Shown: positions 48,075-58,705 of the stretch, piece by piece
Numbering within the stretch: position 1 is the stretch's first letter
How the letters are laid out: each line of letters starts with the position of its first letter
Assembly: GCF_000003195.3 (NCBI RefSeq)
Contig: NC_012872.2
Span: 1,736,001 to 1,800,000, forward strand
Direction of reading: 5' to 3'
Length of the DNA: 64,000 nt
Source of the DNA: Sorghum bicolor
Taxonomy: Eukaryota > Streptophyta > Magnoliopsida > Poales > Poaceae
Made by a program: the position numbers and the translations under genes
The notes under the pieces: generated by a model
What the model saw: the letters and a program-made list of their open reading frames with translations, nothing else
What the model was told of the DNA's origin: nothing
The model's database searches: none

Positions 48075-48517
48075 TGAATCGCGGGTTGCACTCCACTCTC
48101 GTGAAGGAGCAAGACAACAAGAAACGAAATGTTTTGTTATTTGCAGCACGCATGTCCTTGTTCCTCCTCCTGAGTCCTTACTTGCCAAGCGGCGCGCAGT
48201 TCCCTTCCAAACTCTGTTGCTTGTCTTGAGGACGAGGCTAGATGTCCCTTGCTTTGTAGTATTGTACTGGTTGGTGTGGTGGCCATTTCTTGATCATATC
48301 AGCCACACAGTACCACGCACTAATCATGGCAGCTTATATTACCCGACTGACGACGCCATCTTTGTCTTCATTAATCCGCGGCCAACGCCAACTGAATAGC
48401 TGTCTACTGATTGCGATCTGATGGTGCGTGGGCGTGGGGCGTCTCGCGTCTGAAATGGCTTCAGCTTGTTCTCGTTTTCGTTCACGCACCGGGCATCTCG
48501 TCGCGTGGCCCGCCCAT

Positions 48518-48544
48518 GTCGTCGTCGTCGTCGTCGTCGTCGTC
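48518..48544. repeat. (GTC)n microsatellite
   Basis: Nine GTC units in a GC-rich stretch; the reverse strand reads GAC. Confidence 0.95.
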
Positions 48545-48743
48545 TGCAGGAACAAGATGAGCCCGAGAGGAAAGGGATGGGGATTGGGGAAGGAGAATGA
48601 TAGATTCGGAGCCGTACGTCAGCTTCGGCGGCTAAAGCAGCGGTGAGGTCGACGGGCGGGCGGGCGTTCGTCCTTGCACGCAGACAGACAGAATCTGTCT
48701 CGATCGCACCCATGCTGGTATGGTACTGCAGTCTGCAGATATG

Positions 48744-49264
48744 TACTCCCTCTATATCAAAAAAGTAGACGTTCTAAGCTCCCTCACTGTTTTTATAAAA
48801 CCTGACGTTCTACGGTAGTAGAAGATGATTTGGACGCGTTTGCCCTCCCTCCCGTCAGGCTCGCAACTGTCTCACTCGCAGCGCCTCGATCCTTTCGATC
48901 CTCATTAATGGAACCTAGACGGCGCCTCCCTTGATCTGCCACACCAGCTGCCTTTGCCGCCGCACCAGGCCCAATCGCCAAGCAGCATTAACCGCACCTG
49001 CACAGCACCAGGTCCCATGCAACGCCTCCCTTGGTCTTGCACACCAGGCCAAAAATAAAAAATGAGGATACCGGGGTTCGAACCGGAGACGCAGCTCCGA
49101 GAGCTTCGCACACTAACCAGTTAAGCCGATTAACTTTCTCGTACAGAGGGCAACAACAACCTTATTTATTAAGGGCAAAGAAGGAAAATTAACCCCTAAT
49201 TAATTACTCCTTGGTTACCACAATCATGTCCTAAACGTCAGGTTTTTTGGGTATGGAGGGAGTA
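48744..49264. mobile_element. Stowaway-like element with inner tRNA-like sequence
   Basis: Starts TACTCCCTCTATAT and ends GGTATGGAGGGAGTA, inverted copies with TA edges. Inner inverted motifs ACCTGACGTT and AACGTCAGGT match. At 521 bp it is longer than a typical MITE, in keeping with an insertion inside it. Confidence 0.6.
49062..49135 (-). ncRNA. tRNA-like sequence (SINE head or dead tRNA)
   Basis: On the minus strand an A-box-like GGCTTAACTGG (49117-49127) and a B-box-like GGTTCGAACCC (49074-49084) stand at tRNA spacing. The acceptor ends do not pair and the T-stem is imperfect, so a working tRNA is unlikely. A tRNA-derived SINE head is the best reading. Confidence 0.5.
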
Positions 49265-49350
49265 TCCCGTGACTTGGAGTTGACTGCGCCTCCGCTTACA
49301 GCCCAGTGATGACGCCGGCCAGGGCCACGGCCACGGCGGCCCACGAGTAA

Positions 49351-49825
49351 GGCCTTGTTTACTCAAAAAAAAAACCAAAAAGTTTTCACATCGAATCTTT
49401 CGACACATGCATCAAGCATTAAATATAGATAAAAATAAAAACTAATTGCATAGTTTATCTATAAATCGCGAGACGAATCTTTTGATCCTAGTTACTCCAT
49501 GATTAGACAATATTTGCCACAAGCAAACGAAAGTGCTACAGTAGCGAAATCCAAAATCTTTTCGCATCTAAACAAGGCCTAAGACTTTGTTTAGATGCGA
49601 ATTTTTTTTGGATTTTGACACCGTAGTACTTTCGTTTTTATTTGACAAACATTGTCCAATCATGAAGTAACTAGATTTAAAACATTCATCTCGCGATTTA
49701 CGGCAAACTGTACAATTAATTTCTATTTTCATCTATATTTAATGCTCTACGCATGTGACAAAAAAATTTGATATAATGGAAAATCTTTAAAAAAATTTAG
49801 TTTTTGGGGTCAACTAAACAAGGCC
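49351..49825. mobile_element. Two back-to-back Tourist-like MITEs
   Basis: Copies at 49351-49579 and 49583-49825 lie in opposite orientation. TAA stands at 49348-49350, 49580-49582 and 49826-49828, so the middle TAA serves both. The second starts GACTTTGTTTAG instead of GGCC. Confidence 0.85.
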
Positions 49826-49884
49826 TAAGACCGCCGTTGGCTCTCTCTGTCCCGTTCTGCCTGCCTCTAGATGATTCCATCAAT

Positions 49885-50112
49885 GCAAGCCCAGCCCAGC
49901 CCAGCCTATAATGATGCTTGCCGGTGAACATGCCTTCATGGCTTCATCGTAGGCACTAGGCAGCCACAGCGACCCACGTCGACCCTATCGCGCTTCCCCT
50001 GCTGCACGGATGGCTACACCTGCGTCGAGGCATGCTCCATGGCCGCTGCCCTCCCCGTCTCTCGCTTAGCACCTGCTGGGCTATAGGCTGGGCTGGGCTG
50101 GGCTGGGCCTGC
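49885..50112. repeat. Element bounded by GCCCA-type inverted repeats
   Basis: GCCCAGCCCAGCCCAGCCTA at 49889-49908 is mirrored by its reverse complement within 50082-50107 (TATAGG followed by CTGGG repeats). The interior is GC-rich with no coding frame. Possibly a small DNA transposon or a fold-back repeat. Confidence 0.55.
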
Positions 50113-50607
50113 GTGATCAGATGAGGGTAGCGCATGGGCTGTGATCAGATGAACCCGTTTGAGATTAAAGAATGATGACGTGGCACTCTATCGAATGAGT
50201 AATATATATAACTTTAAAAAAATTTGTAGATTGCGCGTGACTGTATACATACAATGTCTCTTCCCTATATATTTCGCAACAAAATCATGATCTTTTTAAC
50301 TACTCCCAAGTCCGAATCCAATAGTGCCATTTCTATATCATATAAGTGTCCTAATAGTATTGCAAGACAAAAATAATTAGCTAAAGATTCAAAGTGTTGG
50401 ATATTTGCTCATGCATGCTGTATCATCATATTGTTAACACCTCCCTTTCAGCATTAACTAATCACATAATTCTCAAATCAAGACCGTGTTTATGCATCAT
50501 CATTACTTTTGAAATATGTGGTGTTAATTAACACGATTGTGTGTCACATAAAAGTGATTTTTTTAATAATAGTTTGAAAAAAAATTGATATGGATTGCGA
50601 AGCATTA

Positions 50608-50676
50608 CTCACGGTAAATGTACAGCCTCGACAGCTCCTAGCGCGACAAAAACTATATGCATGCGGACATGCAGCA
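50608..50676 (+). promoter_or_regulatory. Conserved RY-type block upstream of cysteine-rich copy 1
   Basis: Contains CGGTAAATGTA, then CTCCTAGCGCGAC, then ATGCATGCGGACATGCAGCA. The last part recurs almost unchanged upstream of copies 2 and 3. It holds CATGCA cores on both strands (TGCATG and CATGCA), the RY motif bound by seed B3 factors. It ends about 200 bp before the start codon. Confidence 0.6.
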
Positions 50677-50873
50677 CAAAGCATTCTAAGACACATAGGA
50701 GCTGTCACACGCTAATGATCAATCAGTGCCGGGCATGCAGCACATTCTATATACCTCTATATATGGTATCCTCATCTCGCGCTTAAGTCCATATATTCTG
50801 ATCTCCCTCCTCGTTGTTGCCCACTTCCGGCCTTGCGTGTGTCAATACACTTCAGTTGCAAAGATCCAAAAAT

Positions 50874-51291
50874 ATGAAGCGCAATAGCATGACGACGACC
50901 ATGTTCTTGTGTGCTATGCTTTTCGGATCCCTAACAATGCAAACACAATGTAAGTGCTGTTGAATTTGCCTATGTGCGAGATCAGAGTGAGTATTATACT
51001 AGTTATTATCGACGAAATGTTGATGAGCATGGAAATTCCGCAGGTCGTCCTCATCAGCTATTGGATGGCAGGAGGAGGTCTGTCGTCGTCGATACCATTG
51101 CCAACTCTACATGGTCATTAGAAGATGAGAGAAAGAGCGACAAGCTTATGGTGTGCTTGAAGTACCAATGCAATGACTTCGAACCTAATGGTACTTGCTT
51201 CTGCTGTGAGATCTCTAAGGACAACGATTGCTACTCGACACATGACGAGTGTGTGGATAACTGCCACCGTTGCAAGGGGCCCAATTGTTGA
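50874..51291 (+). CDS. Cysteine-rich secreted peptide copy 1, MEG/ESF1-like
   Basis: Two exons (50874-50949 and 51044-51291; 94-bp intron after codon position 1) encode 107 residues. Residues 1-25 form a signal peptide; the intron falls at its end, a common layout for plant cysteine-rich peptides. The mature part keeps a C-x4-C, then CFCC, DCYST, ECV, NCHRC and a final NC, eleven Cys in all after the signal. The CxCC...YST..EC pattern resembles maize MEG1 and Arabidopsis ESF1, which act in seed and endosperm transfer-cell development; assignment is by pattern only. An Asn-Ser-Thr and an Asn-Gly-Thr are potential glycosylation sites. TATATAT lies at 50758-50764 and AATAAA at 51453-51458. First of three tandem copies. 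Confidence 0.75.
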
Positions 51292-51589
51292 CCATGCATT
51301 AGGACTTAGCCATGGCTTACAACTGTCAAGCGGTAAAGCATTTGGATATGTAAACGTACACTATGCAGTATAAGAAGTTGCCGGATCCTAAAACTAAAAT
51401 CATTTTGGAGTCAAATATCGTATCTTGAGATGTATCATGCATTTTTGCTACAAATAAATGTTTCCATGTTTTTTGTTGGAATATAAATATTGATCATGCT
51501 TTATATTTCACCTCTGCGTGTTCTCTGTCTTTGTTTTGTCTAGAATTGATAAAAGAATGCAATGAGAAAATATCATACAACATGTATAT

Positions 51590-52195
51590 GTGTATGGATG
51601 CTGTGTTTATAAGACTAAATAGATCAGGCAAAAGGTTGGTAAGAGAAAGCCACGGGATGGAAGGATGAAAATGATGGATCACGGGTGAGATTCTGGCATG
51701 ATTTGTGGTTAGAATGTCCTTTAAGGATTTTGTATCCAAGGTCGTTTAGGGTAAATAGACAGTCAGAAGTTGATATGAAGAAGCAAGAGTGGAACTTGGA
51801 GTATAGGAGAAACCTTCAAGTCGAGTATTTAGAGGAATGGGAGAAACTAATGGTGTCTTTAGAAAATGTGGAGTGGCTAGTGAGGAGAAGCATAGGGTTA
51901 TATGGAAGCTTGGAGCCTCTAGCAAATTCTCCATAAGATCTCTCTCTCTATATATATGTATAGAATGATGACATTTTGATGGTGGTTGCTGAACGAATGA
52001 AATATATTTGGGACACTAGCTTACCTCTGAAAATAATCTTTTGTGTGATGATTTGGAACAATACAGTTCAAACTGGTGAGCACCTGAAGAGGACAAAGTG
52101 GAAAGGGAGCTTTCTTCCTCTTTATTCCTCCCACAAAATAAAATATGCTAGGTTGATTTCTTTCTACCATGAGTTGAACTTAAAATCTAGCTAGG
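51590..52195 (+). mobile_element. Degenerate LINE fragment
   Basis: A frame at 51676-51936 reads GSRVRFWHDLWLECPLRIL and then WNLEYRRN...EEWEKLM, typical of the region after the reverse transcriptase of plant LINEs. A second frame (51976-52194) has WDTSLPLKIIFCVMIW and GEHLKRTKWKGS, the start of zf-RVT. Frameshifts separate them. Relic only. Confidence 0.65.
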
Positions 52196-52513
52196 TTTTA
52201 CTACTAGCGGAGAACCTGCCGGCCTTCCTGAGCTCGGACTCTCGCTGTTGGTAGGGAAGCCCCATCACAAGTGGTTTGGATGCCGCCAGCACCACGGGGT
52301 GAGGAGGGGGGCACAGCTCTGCTGCCCGGGCCATGGAGGGGTACCGCCATGAGCCGTGGTGGGAGAGGAGACGTCAGGATGCCAGAGCTGCTGCCACAGG
52401 TCGTGGTGGGAAGGGGCGCCGGGATCCTGGAGGTGAGGGGGCGCTAGGTTGTCGCCTGTCGGAGCTGCCGACGCCAGCCGTGGTGTGGAGGGATCAGCGT
52501 CGTGCGTCGGGAC

Positions 52514-53064
52514 CTTAGGAGCCAAGTTCCCGGAACATAAGGTACGTGGTACGGGAACGTGGTACGCGGTACGATATTCTCATAAACTATGGAACGTAGG
52601 GGGAACGTAGGGGGTATATAGCTTCGTCTCGTTCCTTTAAGTTGCGGAACGCGTTCCACTTTCTAAAGAAACGTGTTTGGGACGTAGTGGTTGGCTCAGG
52701 TAGTTTTACGTGTTGTTTTGAACCAAATAAGTTCGATTCCTAGCGTGATATAATTTACTATTGTATTTTTGTTTCATTTAGGGCTGTCCAACTCCAACCT
52801 TAAGGCTCATTGCAGGTCTAGGCCAATGAGTCAATCACCATCTAGATTTTTCGCCGACCGCTCACGGACGGGCACGGCGCAGTATGCACACACACCACGA
52901 AGTTCCATAGTCGCTTGGGACTGACGTTCCTATGATTGATCCTATATATGATTCGTGTTCCACCGCATTTGGGAACGATGTTCCATGATGTTCCCGTTCC
53001 ACGTTTCGGGACGAAGTTTCCGGAACGGGGAACGTGCCCATGTTCCCGTATCCCGGCTGCTAAG
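52514..53064. mobile_element. 551-bp hAT-like non-autonomous transposon
   Basis: Flanked by the identical 8-bp duplication GTCGGGAC at 52506-52513 and 53065-53072. Ends CTTAGGAGCC and GGCTGCTAAG are inverted, and similarity continues inward (GGAACAT, ACGT). Subterminal GGAACG/GGTACG motifs repeat on both sides. No transposase. The 8-bp duplication points to hAT. Confidence 0.75.
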
Positions 53065-53225
53065 GTCGGGACATGAGAGAGAGGAGGTTTTTTCTTTTCT
53101 TTTTTTTTAATCTGGACACAGCCGACTCGAGTGAGGCTGGGTGCCTGCCATTTCAACACGCAAGGATGGGTGGGGTGCCTGGTCTGACCAGATCGGAGTG
53201 GCCCTGGCAGCTGGTTTGCTGGAAC

Positions 53226-54224
53226 TAGGATGAAAACGGATCGGATCGGAGCGGATAATAGCTTTTCTATATTCTAATCTTTTTTCTTGATCGGATTCGG
53301 AGCGGATCAGATATCATCCGGACTCAGATACGAATATGGAATTTTTAGGATGTCGGAAATGGTACGGATTCAGACTGGTATTGGAGCGGAAGCGGACTTT
53401 TTAAAGTCGGATAATATGTGCTTACGTGTTATTTTTTATGATGAGAAACAATTCATTAACCAAAGTCGTAAAACAGTTGTGCAACACAAAATAATCACCA
53501 TCAATCCACCACTTCAATTTAAGATCTCAAAAATTTAATACAAGTTAGGCCTTGTTTAGATGCAAAAAGGATTTGGATTTTGACACTGTAGCATTTTTGT
53601 TTTTATTTGACAAACATTGTCCAATTATGGAGTAACTAGGCTTGAAAGTTTCGTCTTGTGATTTACAGATAAACTGTACAATTAGTTATTCTTTTTATCT
53701 ATATTTAATACTTCATGCATGTGCCGCAAGATTTGATGTGACGGAGAATCTTGTAAAATTTTGGGTTTTTGGGTGTATCTAAACAAGGCCTTAGCCGTTT
53801 GAATTTAAGAGTAGAAAAAATATGTGAAATAAGTAAATATTCTTAATTAGAGAAAACTTTGTCTTCACTCTTTTGCCTTGTACTAGTCCTTCACTTTGGT
53901 AGAATTCTTTCATTAGACGAGCTTTGTTGTGGGCTATAATATAATAATGCTTGTGTCATGGGTTAGACTGACTTATATTCTTTTCACTTGTGCTCCTTGA
54001 AATATTCGGATATCCTATTATAAGGGTCGGATAATCCATGTTCAATTATCAGATAATCCATATCCGTCAGATTTTACCAATCCCATATCCTACACCGCAT
54101 CCGCCTATAATAGGATTTGAATTATCCATATCCGCATGGATATTAAAAATATTTATTCATATCCTTTAAATTCGGATTCAAAATAGATCGCAGCAGAGGA
54201 TTATCCATACCACTTTCAACCCTA
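53226..54224. mobile_element. 999-bp hAT-like non-autonomous transposon
   Basis: Flanked by the identical 8-bp duplication GCTGGAAC at 53218-53225 and 54225-54232. It starts TAGGATGAAA and ends TTTCAACCCTA (inverted). Subterminal stretches repeat CGGAT/ATCCG motifs (GATCGGAGCGGAT, ATCCATATCCG). A Tourist-like MITE is nested inside. No transposase frame. Confidence 0.78.
53548..53790. mobile_element. Tourist-like MITE nested in hAT-like element
   Basis: Ends GGCCTTGTTTAG and CTAAACAAGGCC with TTA at 53545-53547 and 53791-53793. The interior shows the family order in reverse orientation. Confidence 0.85.
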
Positions 54225-54782
54225 GCTGGAACTGCGGTAGTTTAGACTTGGCCTTCCTAATACTCAAACTTGAATCAAATACTAGTATCCTTTCCGCCTA
54301 ATTAATAAAATTACTAGGCGTAGATTATATAATTAGCTAACTCAAAGTTGAATATTTGCTGGTGCATGTTGTATTGTTAATGACCTTAATTATTTTTTTT
54401 CAGAATTAATTAGCCACACGTTAATTCTCAAATCATGATCTTGTTTTGTGTATCATTACTCGAATCACGAATAGTTCGGTTGTAGGTTATTCTTTTGAAT
54501 TACTTATAGAGAAATTTTACAGCACTTAGGAATAATAAGAACCTTTCATTCGATTAGATCGAATGGTTAAAAATTAAAAAGAACTAATTCGGTGGAACTT
54601 AAGTCGTGGCCCGAAACTAAAAATTAGTGGGCCAAGAACTAGATCTAAACTAAGTTAAAAGGATAGAATTGTACTTCCCCACATGAGTTTTCTGAATCCA
54701 CCCAACCTATAGCCGAATGCAGCGACCAACAATTACATGCATAAAAATAAAACTTTAATAGTTCAAAAAATATATGAATTGT

Positions 54783-54891
54783 AACACACGGTAAATGTAA
54801 AATCCTCCTTTTTTTTTCCGACTGGCAAATGTAAAATTCTCGAGAGCTTGCTCCTAGCGCGACGAAGACTATGCATGCGGACATGCAGCAC
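54783..54891 (+). promoter_or_regulatory. Conserved RY-type block upstream of cysteine-rich copy 2
   Basis: Same order as in copy 1: CGGTAAATGTAAA, CTCCTAGCGCGAC and ATGCATGCGGACATGCAGCA. An extra T-rich stretch with a second AAATGTAAA is inserted in the middle. A further CATGCA lies at about 55041 and TATATAAT at 55061-55068. Confidence 0.6.
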
Positions 54892-55132
54892 TGATCAGGA
54901 AACGGAAATGAAATTAGAAAACATTCAAACACAATATATATATGGCAGTATGCTAGTAGCTGTGAAAGTGCGAATCGCTGATATTTAGGAATAATCAATT
55001 AGTGCCCATTCTTTCTTAAAACAAATCAATTAGTGCCGTGCATGCAGCACGTCCAACCTCTATATAATGTTCTCCTGGTCGCTCAAGTCCGTACATTCTG
55101 CGCCCGGTCTTGATCTCCCTCCCTTGACCGTG

Positions 55133-55600
55133 ATGAAGCGGAACAACGGCATGATGGCGACCATGTTCTTGGGCGCTATTCTTTTCGGATCCCTAGCAAT
55201 GCAAGCACAGTGTAAGTATTCGTTCCTATATCTCATATTTGGATTGTTGAATATATATAGTTTTACTTGATCAAGGTGAATATTATATATATAGCTCTAT
55301 ATATTTATAAAATGATATGATAACCATGTAATTAAATCAAATTTTGCAGGTCGTCCTCATGAGCTATTGGATGCCAGGAGGAGGTCTGTTGACACCATTG
55401 CCAATAACTCTACATCGCCATTAGACGTTGAGAAAAAGAACGACGAGCTTTTGATGGTGTGCTTGGAGTACAAGTGCGATAAATTCCAACCTAATGGTAC
55501 TTGCTTCTGCTGCGAGGTCAACTTTACCAACGGCTGCTTCTTGACACATCACGAGTGTGTGGCGAACTGCAGATATTGCAAGGGGCCCAATTGTACTTAG
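55133..55600 (+). CDS. Cysteine-rich secreted peptide copy 2, MEG/ESF1-like
   Basis: Two exons (55133-55211 and 55350-55600; 138-bp intron in the same place and phase as copy 1) encode 109 residues. A signal peptide of about 26 residues is followed by CRPHELLDARRRS, as in copy 1 with small changes. The cysteine frame C-x4-C, CFCC, GCFLT, ECV, NCRYC, NC is fully kept and ends with an extra Thr. The spacer before the first Cys pair differs (NNSTSPLD), with an NNS/NST glycosylation site. Core promoter TATATAAT is 65-72 bp upstream of the ATG. AATAAA at 55704-55709 is a likely poly(A) signal. Intact and presumably functional; MEG/ESF1 assignment is from the Cys pattern alone. Confidence 0.75.
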
Positions 55601-56530
55601 ATCATTTAGCATTTTGGATGCAAATGCGTGCTATGTTAAGATTAGTCCGGATCAGAGTCAAATTAAATATGGACGTTGAGATGTGTCATGCATTTTTGCT
55701 GTAAATAAATTACGTTTTCTTTATTTTTTGTTGAAATATAAATAATTGTCTCACATGCTTTCTGCGTGTTCTCTGTCTTAGTTTCATTTCATTTAGATTG
55801 ATCAAGGAAATCTGTCAACAAATATCATCTATTCATTCAAATCTAATCGCTTGCGACCTGCCTCGGCTCGCAGATATGCCGACTGCCATGCCCGGTCGAT
55901 ACTGCTGCAAGCACACATGCGTGGAGGACACCGGGCTCAAGCGTGCCCGCACAGGCTCGACGCCGACTCGCCAATCCATCTCGCCGCACACCCACCTCGC
56001 AACGCCACCACCACTTGACGCCCGCCTCACATGCGGCTGCTCGTGACCGAGGAGGCCATGCTGATGCCCGCCGCGCCCAGTCGCTGCTGCTTCTGCAAGC
56101 ACGCACGCGCAAGATGGGCCTGCAGTCTGGATGCACAGCCACACTGCCGGCAGTCGCTGCCCTGCCGTGCAGATGCGTTAGGTCGCTGTCGCCTGGTCGC
56201 CGCCGTCGTCACAACAAACGCGCAAGCACAAGCCTAACGCCCTGGTGGCCTGACCACCAGGTCGCCCCAATCACGAGCAAGAGCTGGGCTGCCTTTGCTT
56301 TTTGAAGTTTTTTATCCACGTGGTTTCTGCATAAAAGATCCGTAGACTAGAGAGGTGATCACGGTGATTGATTGGTCATTTTATTATCTGGAAAATATTT
56401 AGGGACTTGGCAAATTCCAACAAATGGCAAATTCCAATTGCATAACTGTTGGAGATGCTCTTAGAAGATAAGGGGCTCGAGGGAGGTAGTCTAGCCAGGT
56501 GGTGGGGATGATAGAGGGTGGCATTAGAGC

Positions 56531-57660
56531 CACTACTACATTATTATTATTGGAAGCGGTCGCTTTCGATTAATGGAGGCGGGCAAAGTAACTGCCTCCA
56601 TCCAAAGGTCACCCTTAAGAGAAACCTACGGAGGTGGATGCTTTGCCCACCTCGATTAATCCCTTAACGGAGGTGTATATTAAGATAATCACCTCGAGTA
56701 ACACTTATTAAACGAGGTGTGCACTTTTGTCTGTTTGCGTAAATGATTTTAGAAAAATAAAAAACTCCCTAGCGAGCTCACCGGCGAGTCGGTGACTCGC
56801 AGCCCGTCACAAGCCCACCAAAGCCCGCTTACAACCCACCCGAGGATCCCCACGCATGCCACCGCCAGATCCGGTCCCAACGCGTGTGAGGCCGTCGGTT
56901 GAGGCCTCCCCCCGCGCAAGCCCACCAGATCCGGACTCTCTTGCACCTCTTGGATGTCGCCCGCCATGGCCAGAAGTGGAGGAGGCCAGCTTGCCATCAC
57001 CAGATCTCGATCCGCGTTCACCGCCACTGCTAGAGGAGATCGCTACAGACCCCTGTTACCATCGTTTTGGGGCTATAAACTTCTATACCCTTACAACTAG
57101 AATTGGGTTGAAAGGATTGGCCCATTACAAGATGATTCGTGGCTTGATCAATCTGCTTGGAGTTCTGCGTAAAGAAGGTGCCAGATGTGGAGATCAAGCA
57201 AAGTCATTGTCGGATAGGATCGAAATTGGTATCCAACTATCTACTACAATTATAACCGACTAGGATTAGTTTTCATATTTGTAACCTTGCCCTCTGGACT
57301 ATATAAGGTGGGGCAGGGGACCCCATCAACTCAATTCATCATCAATACAATCAGACGTATGACGTAGGTATTACGCCCTCACGGTGGTTGAACTTGGATA
57401 AAATCTTTGTCTGTGTCTTGCATTACCATCTAGTTCGTAGTTTGCGCACCTGTCTACCGACAATCTACTATCTTGGACATACCCTAGGTAGACTGCCGAC
57501 CATATTTCGTCGACAGTTGTCACTGATCTATAAGGGAGGCAGGGTGAGGGACGGATCTGCCTTGGATTTGAGAGAGGAGAGAGGATGTGGGACATGCCTC
57601 CTTGCGCTGGATCCACGTCAGCCATGGCGCACGGTCACTGCTGTCGGGCCCTCCAACCGC
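56531..57660. mobile_element. CACTA-like transposon end, interrupted by an LTR
   Basis: Begins CACTACTACA and continues with alternating GGAGGCGGGC, TGCCTCC, ACGGAGGTG and CACCTCG motifs, as in grass CACTA subterminal repeats. A GC-rich stretch follows. No transposase and no right end found; the right limit is approximate. Confidence 0.5.
57054..57515 (+). mobile_element. Probable solo LTR
   Basis: Starts TGTTACC and ends TCGTCGACA. It contains GGACTATATAAGGTGGG as a promoter-like TATA segment followed by ATCATCAATACAATCAGA, typical of grass LTRs. No target duplication matched, so the edges are uncertain. Confidence 0.5.
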
Positions 57661-57989
57661 TAGGCCCTTTAACTTGTCTCTAATTAATTATTCAACTTGC
57701 CAAACTATAAAGGATAAAATAAAAATTTCTCTTTAACCAACCATAATCAATCATCTTAATCCATTGAGCCAAACACTCTAATTATTATAATCTATATCTC
57801 GATTATAATAAATAATTATATGCATAGTCCTGATTATAATAATCAAGCCGTGATCCAAATAGGCCCTCAATCACCTTCTTTCATCATGTACTAAATCTCG
57901 CTTGATTTAACTTGGCACGGTATCAGAAACTTGCCATTACGGGTTGATTTATCTTGGACCATATATTTATTCCCAAGAAAATTATGCTT

Positions 57990-58590
57990 GTTTGAAACAA
58001 TATTCCCAAATTTGAATCAAATAGTAGTATCATGTCGGTGCCATAGTGTCCTAATTAATAATATTACTAGGCATATATAGGAGTATATATAATTAGCTAA
58101 CAATTCAAAGTTTGATATTTTCTGGTTCATGCTATATTGTTAATCACCTCCTTTTTTTAGAAATTAATTAACAAATCATCATGCAATAATTCTCCAATCA
58201 TTATCTTGTTTTGTGCATCACTACTCCTATTTTGCAACAAAATCATGATCATTTGAAACAATACTTCCAACTCTGAATCAAATACTAGTATCATTTCCGT
58301 ATCATGATCTCCTAATCAATAATATTACTAGACAAATATATTTTCTCCATTCCAAATTATAAGACATTTTGATTTTTTTAGATTCATAGTTATGTCTAGT
58401 AATATTACATATTATAATTTAGAACACAGGTAGTATGCAATTAGCTAACAATTCAAATTTTAAAATTTGTTGGTGCATGCTATATTGTTAATGACCTCCT
58501 TTTCAAAATTAATTAACCAGTCACGTGATAAAATTCTCAAATCATGATGCCATTTTGTGTATCATTAGTCGAATCACGAATGGTTTTGCT
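57990..58590. repeat. Twofold repeat of the ancestral upstream block
   Basis: Segments 57990-58245 and 58248-58590 resemble each other and the single copies at about 50290-50520 and 54270-54480. Shared phrases include GAATCAAATA.TAGTATCAT, AATTAGCTAACAATTCAAA and CATGCTATATTGTTAAT. The block marks the tandem duplication unit and is doubled before copy 3. Confidence 0.65.
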
Positions 58591-58705
58591 GCAGGTTATT
58601 ATTTTTGAGTTACTTTATATACAGTGTTAATTGACACGTCTGTTTGTTACATACATAAAAAAAACTTTAATAGTTCAAAAAATATATGGATTGTAAGTTT
58701 GTAAC

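Larger units (their letters stand above)
43889..50873. other. MITE-rich intergenic region between TBL and the cysteine-rich cluster
   Basis: About 7 kb with no confident gene. It begins with the TBL promoter and leader. It then holds a perfect inverted repeat, at least eight Tourist-like MITEs, a (GTC)n run, a Stowaway-like element containing a tRNA-like sequence, and an inverted-repeat element at 49885-50112. The last 250 bp belong to the promoter of the first cysteine-rich peptide gene. Confidence 0.7.
51292..55132. other. Region between cysteine-rich copies 1 and 2
   Basis: About 3.8 kb filled by a degenerate LINE (51590-52195), two hAT-like elements with perfect 8-bp target duplications (52514-53064 and 53226-54224), a nested MITE and the upstream block of copy 2. 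No further gene is supported. Confidence 0.7.

Noticed and set aside
49062..49135. Functional tRNA gene
   Set aside because: Acceptor stem ends (AGTTAAT and TATCCTC) do not pair and the T-stem has mismatches.
55830..56300. GC-rich segment with Cys-containing frames after copy 2
   Set aside because: Frames on both strands are similar in length and unrelated to the MEG-like Cys pattern; probably transposon-derived.
57054..57515. Complete LTR retrotransposon
   Set aside because: No second LTR, no gag or pol frame and no matching target duplication; at most a solo LTR or fragment.
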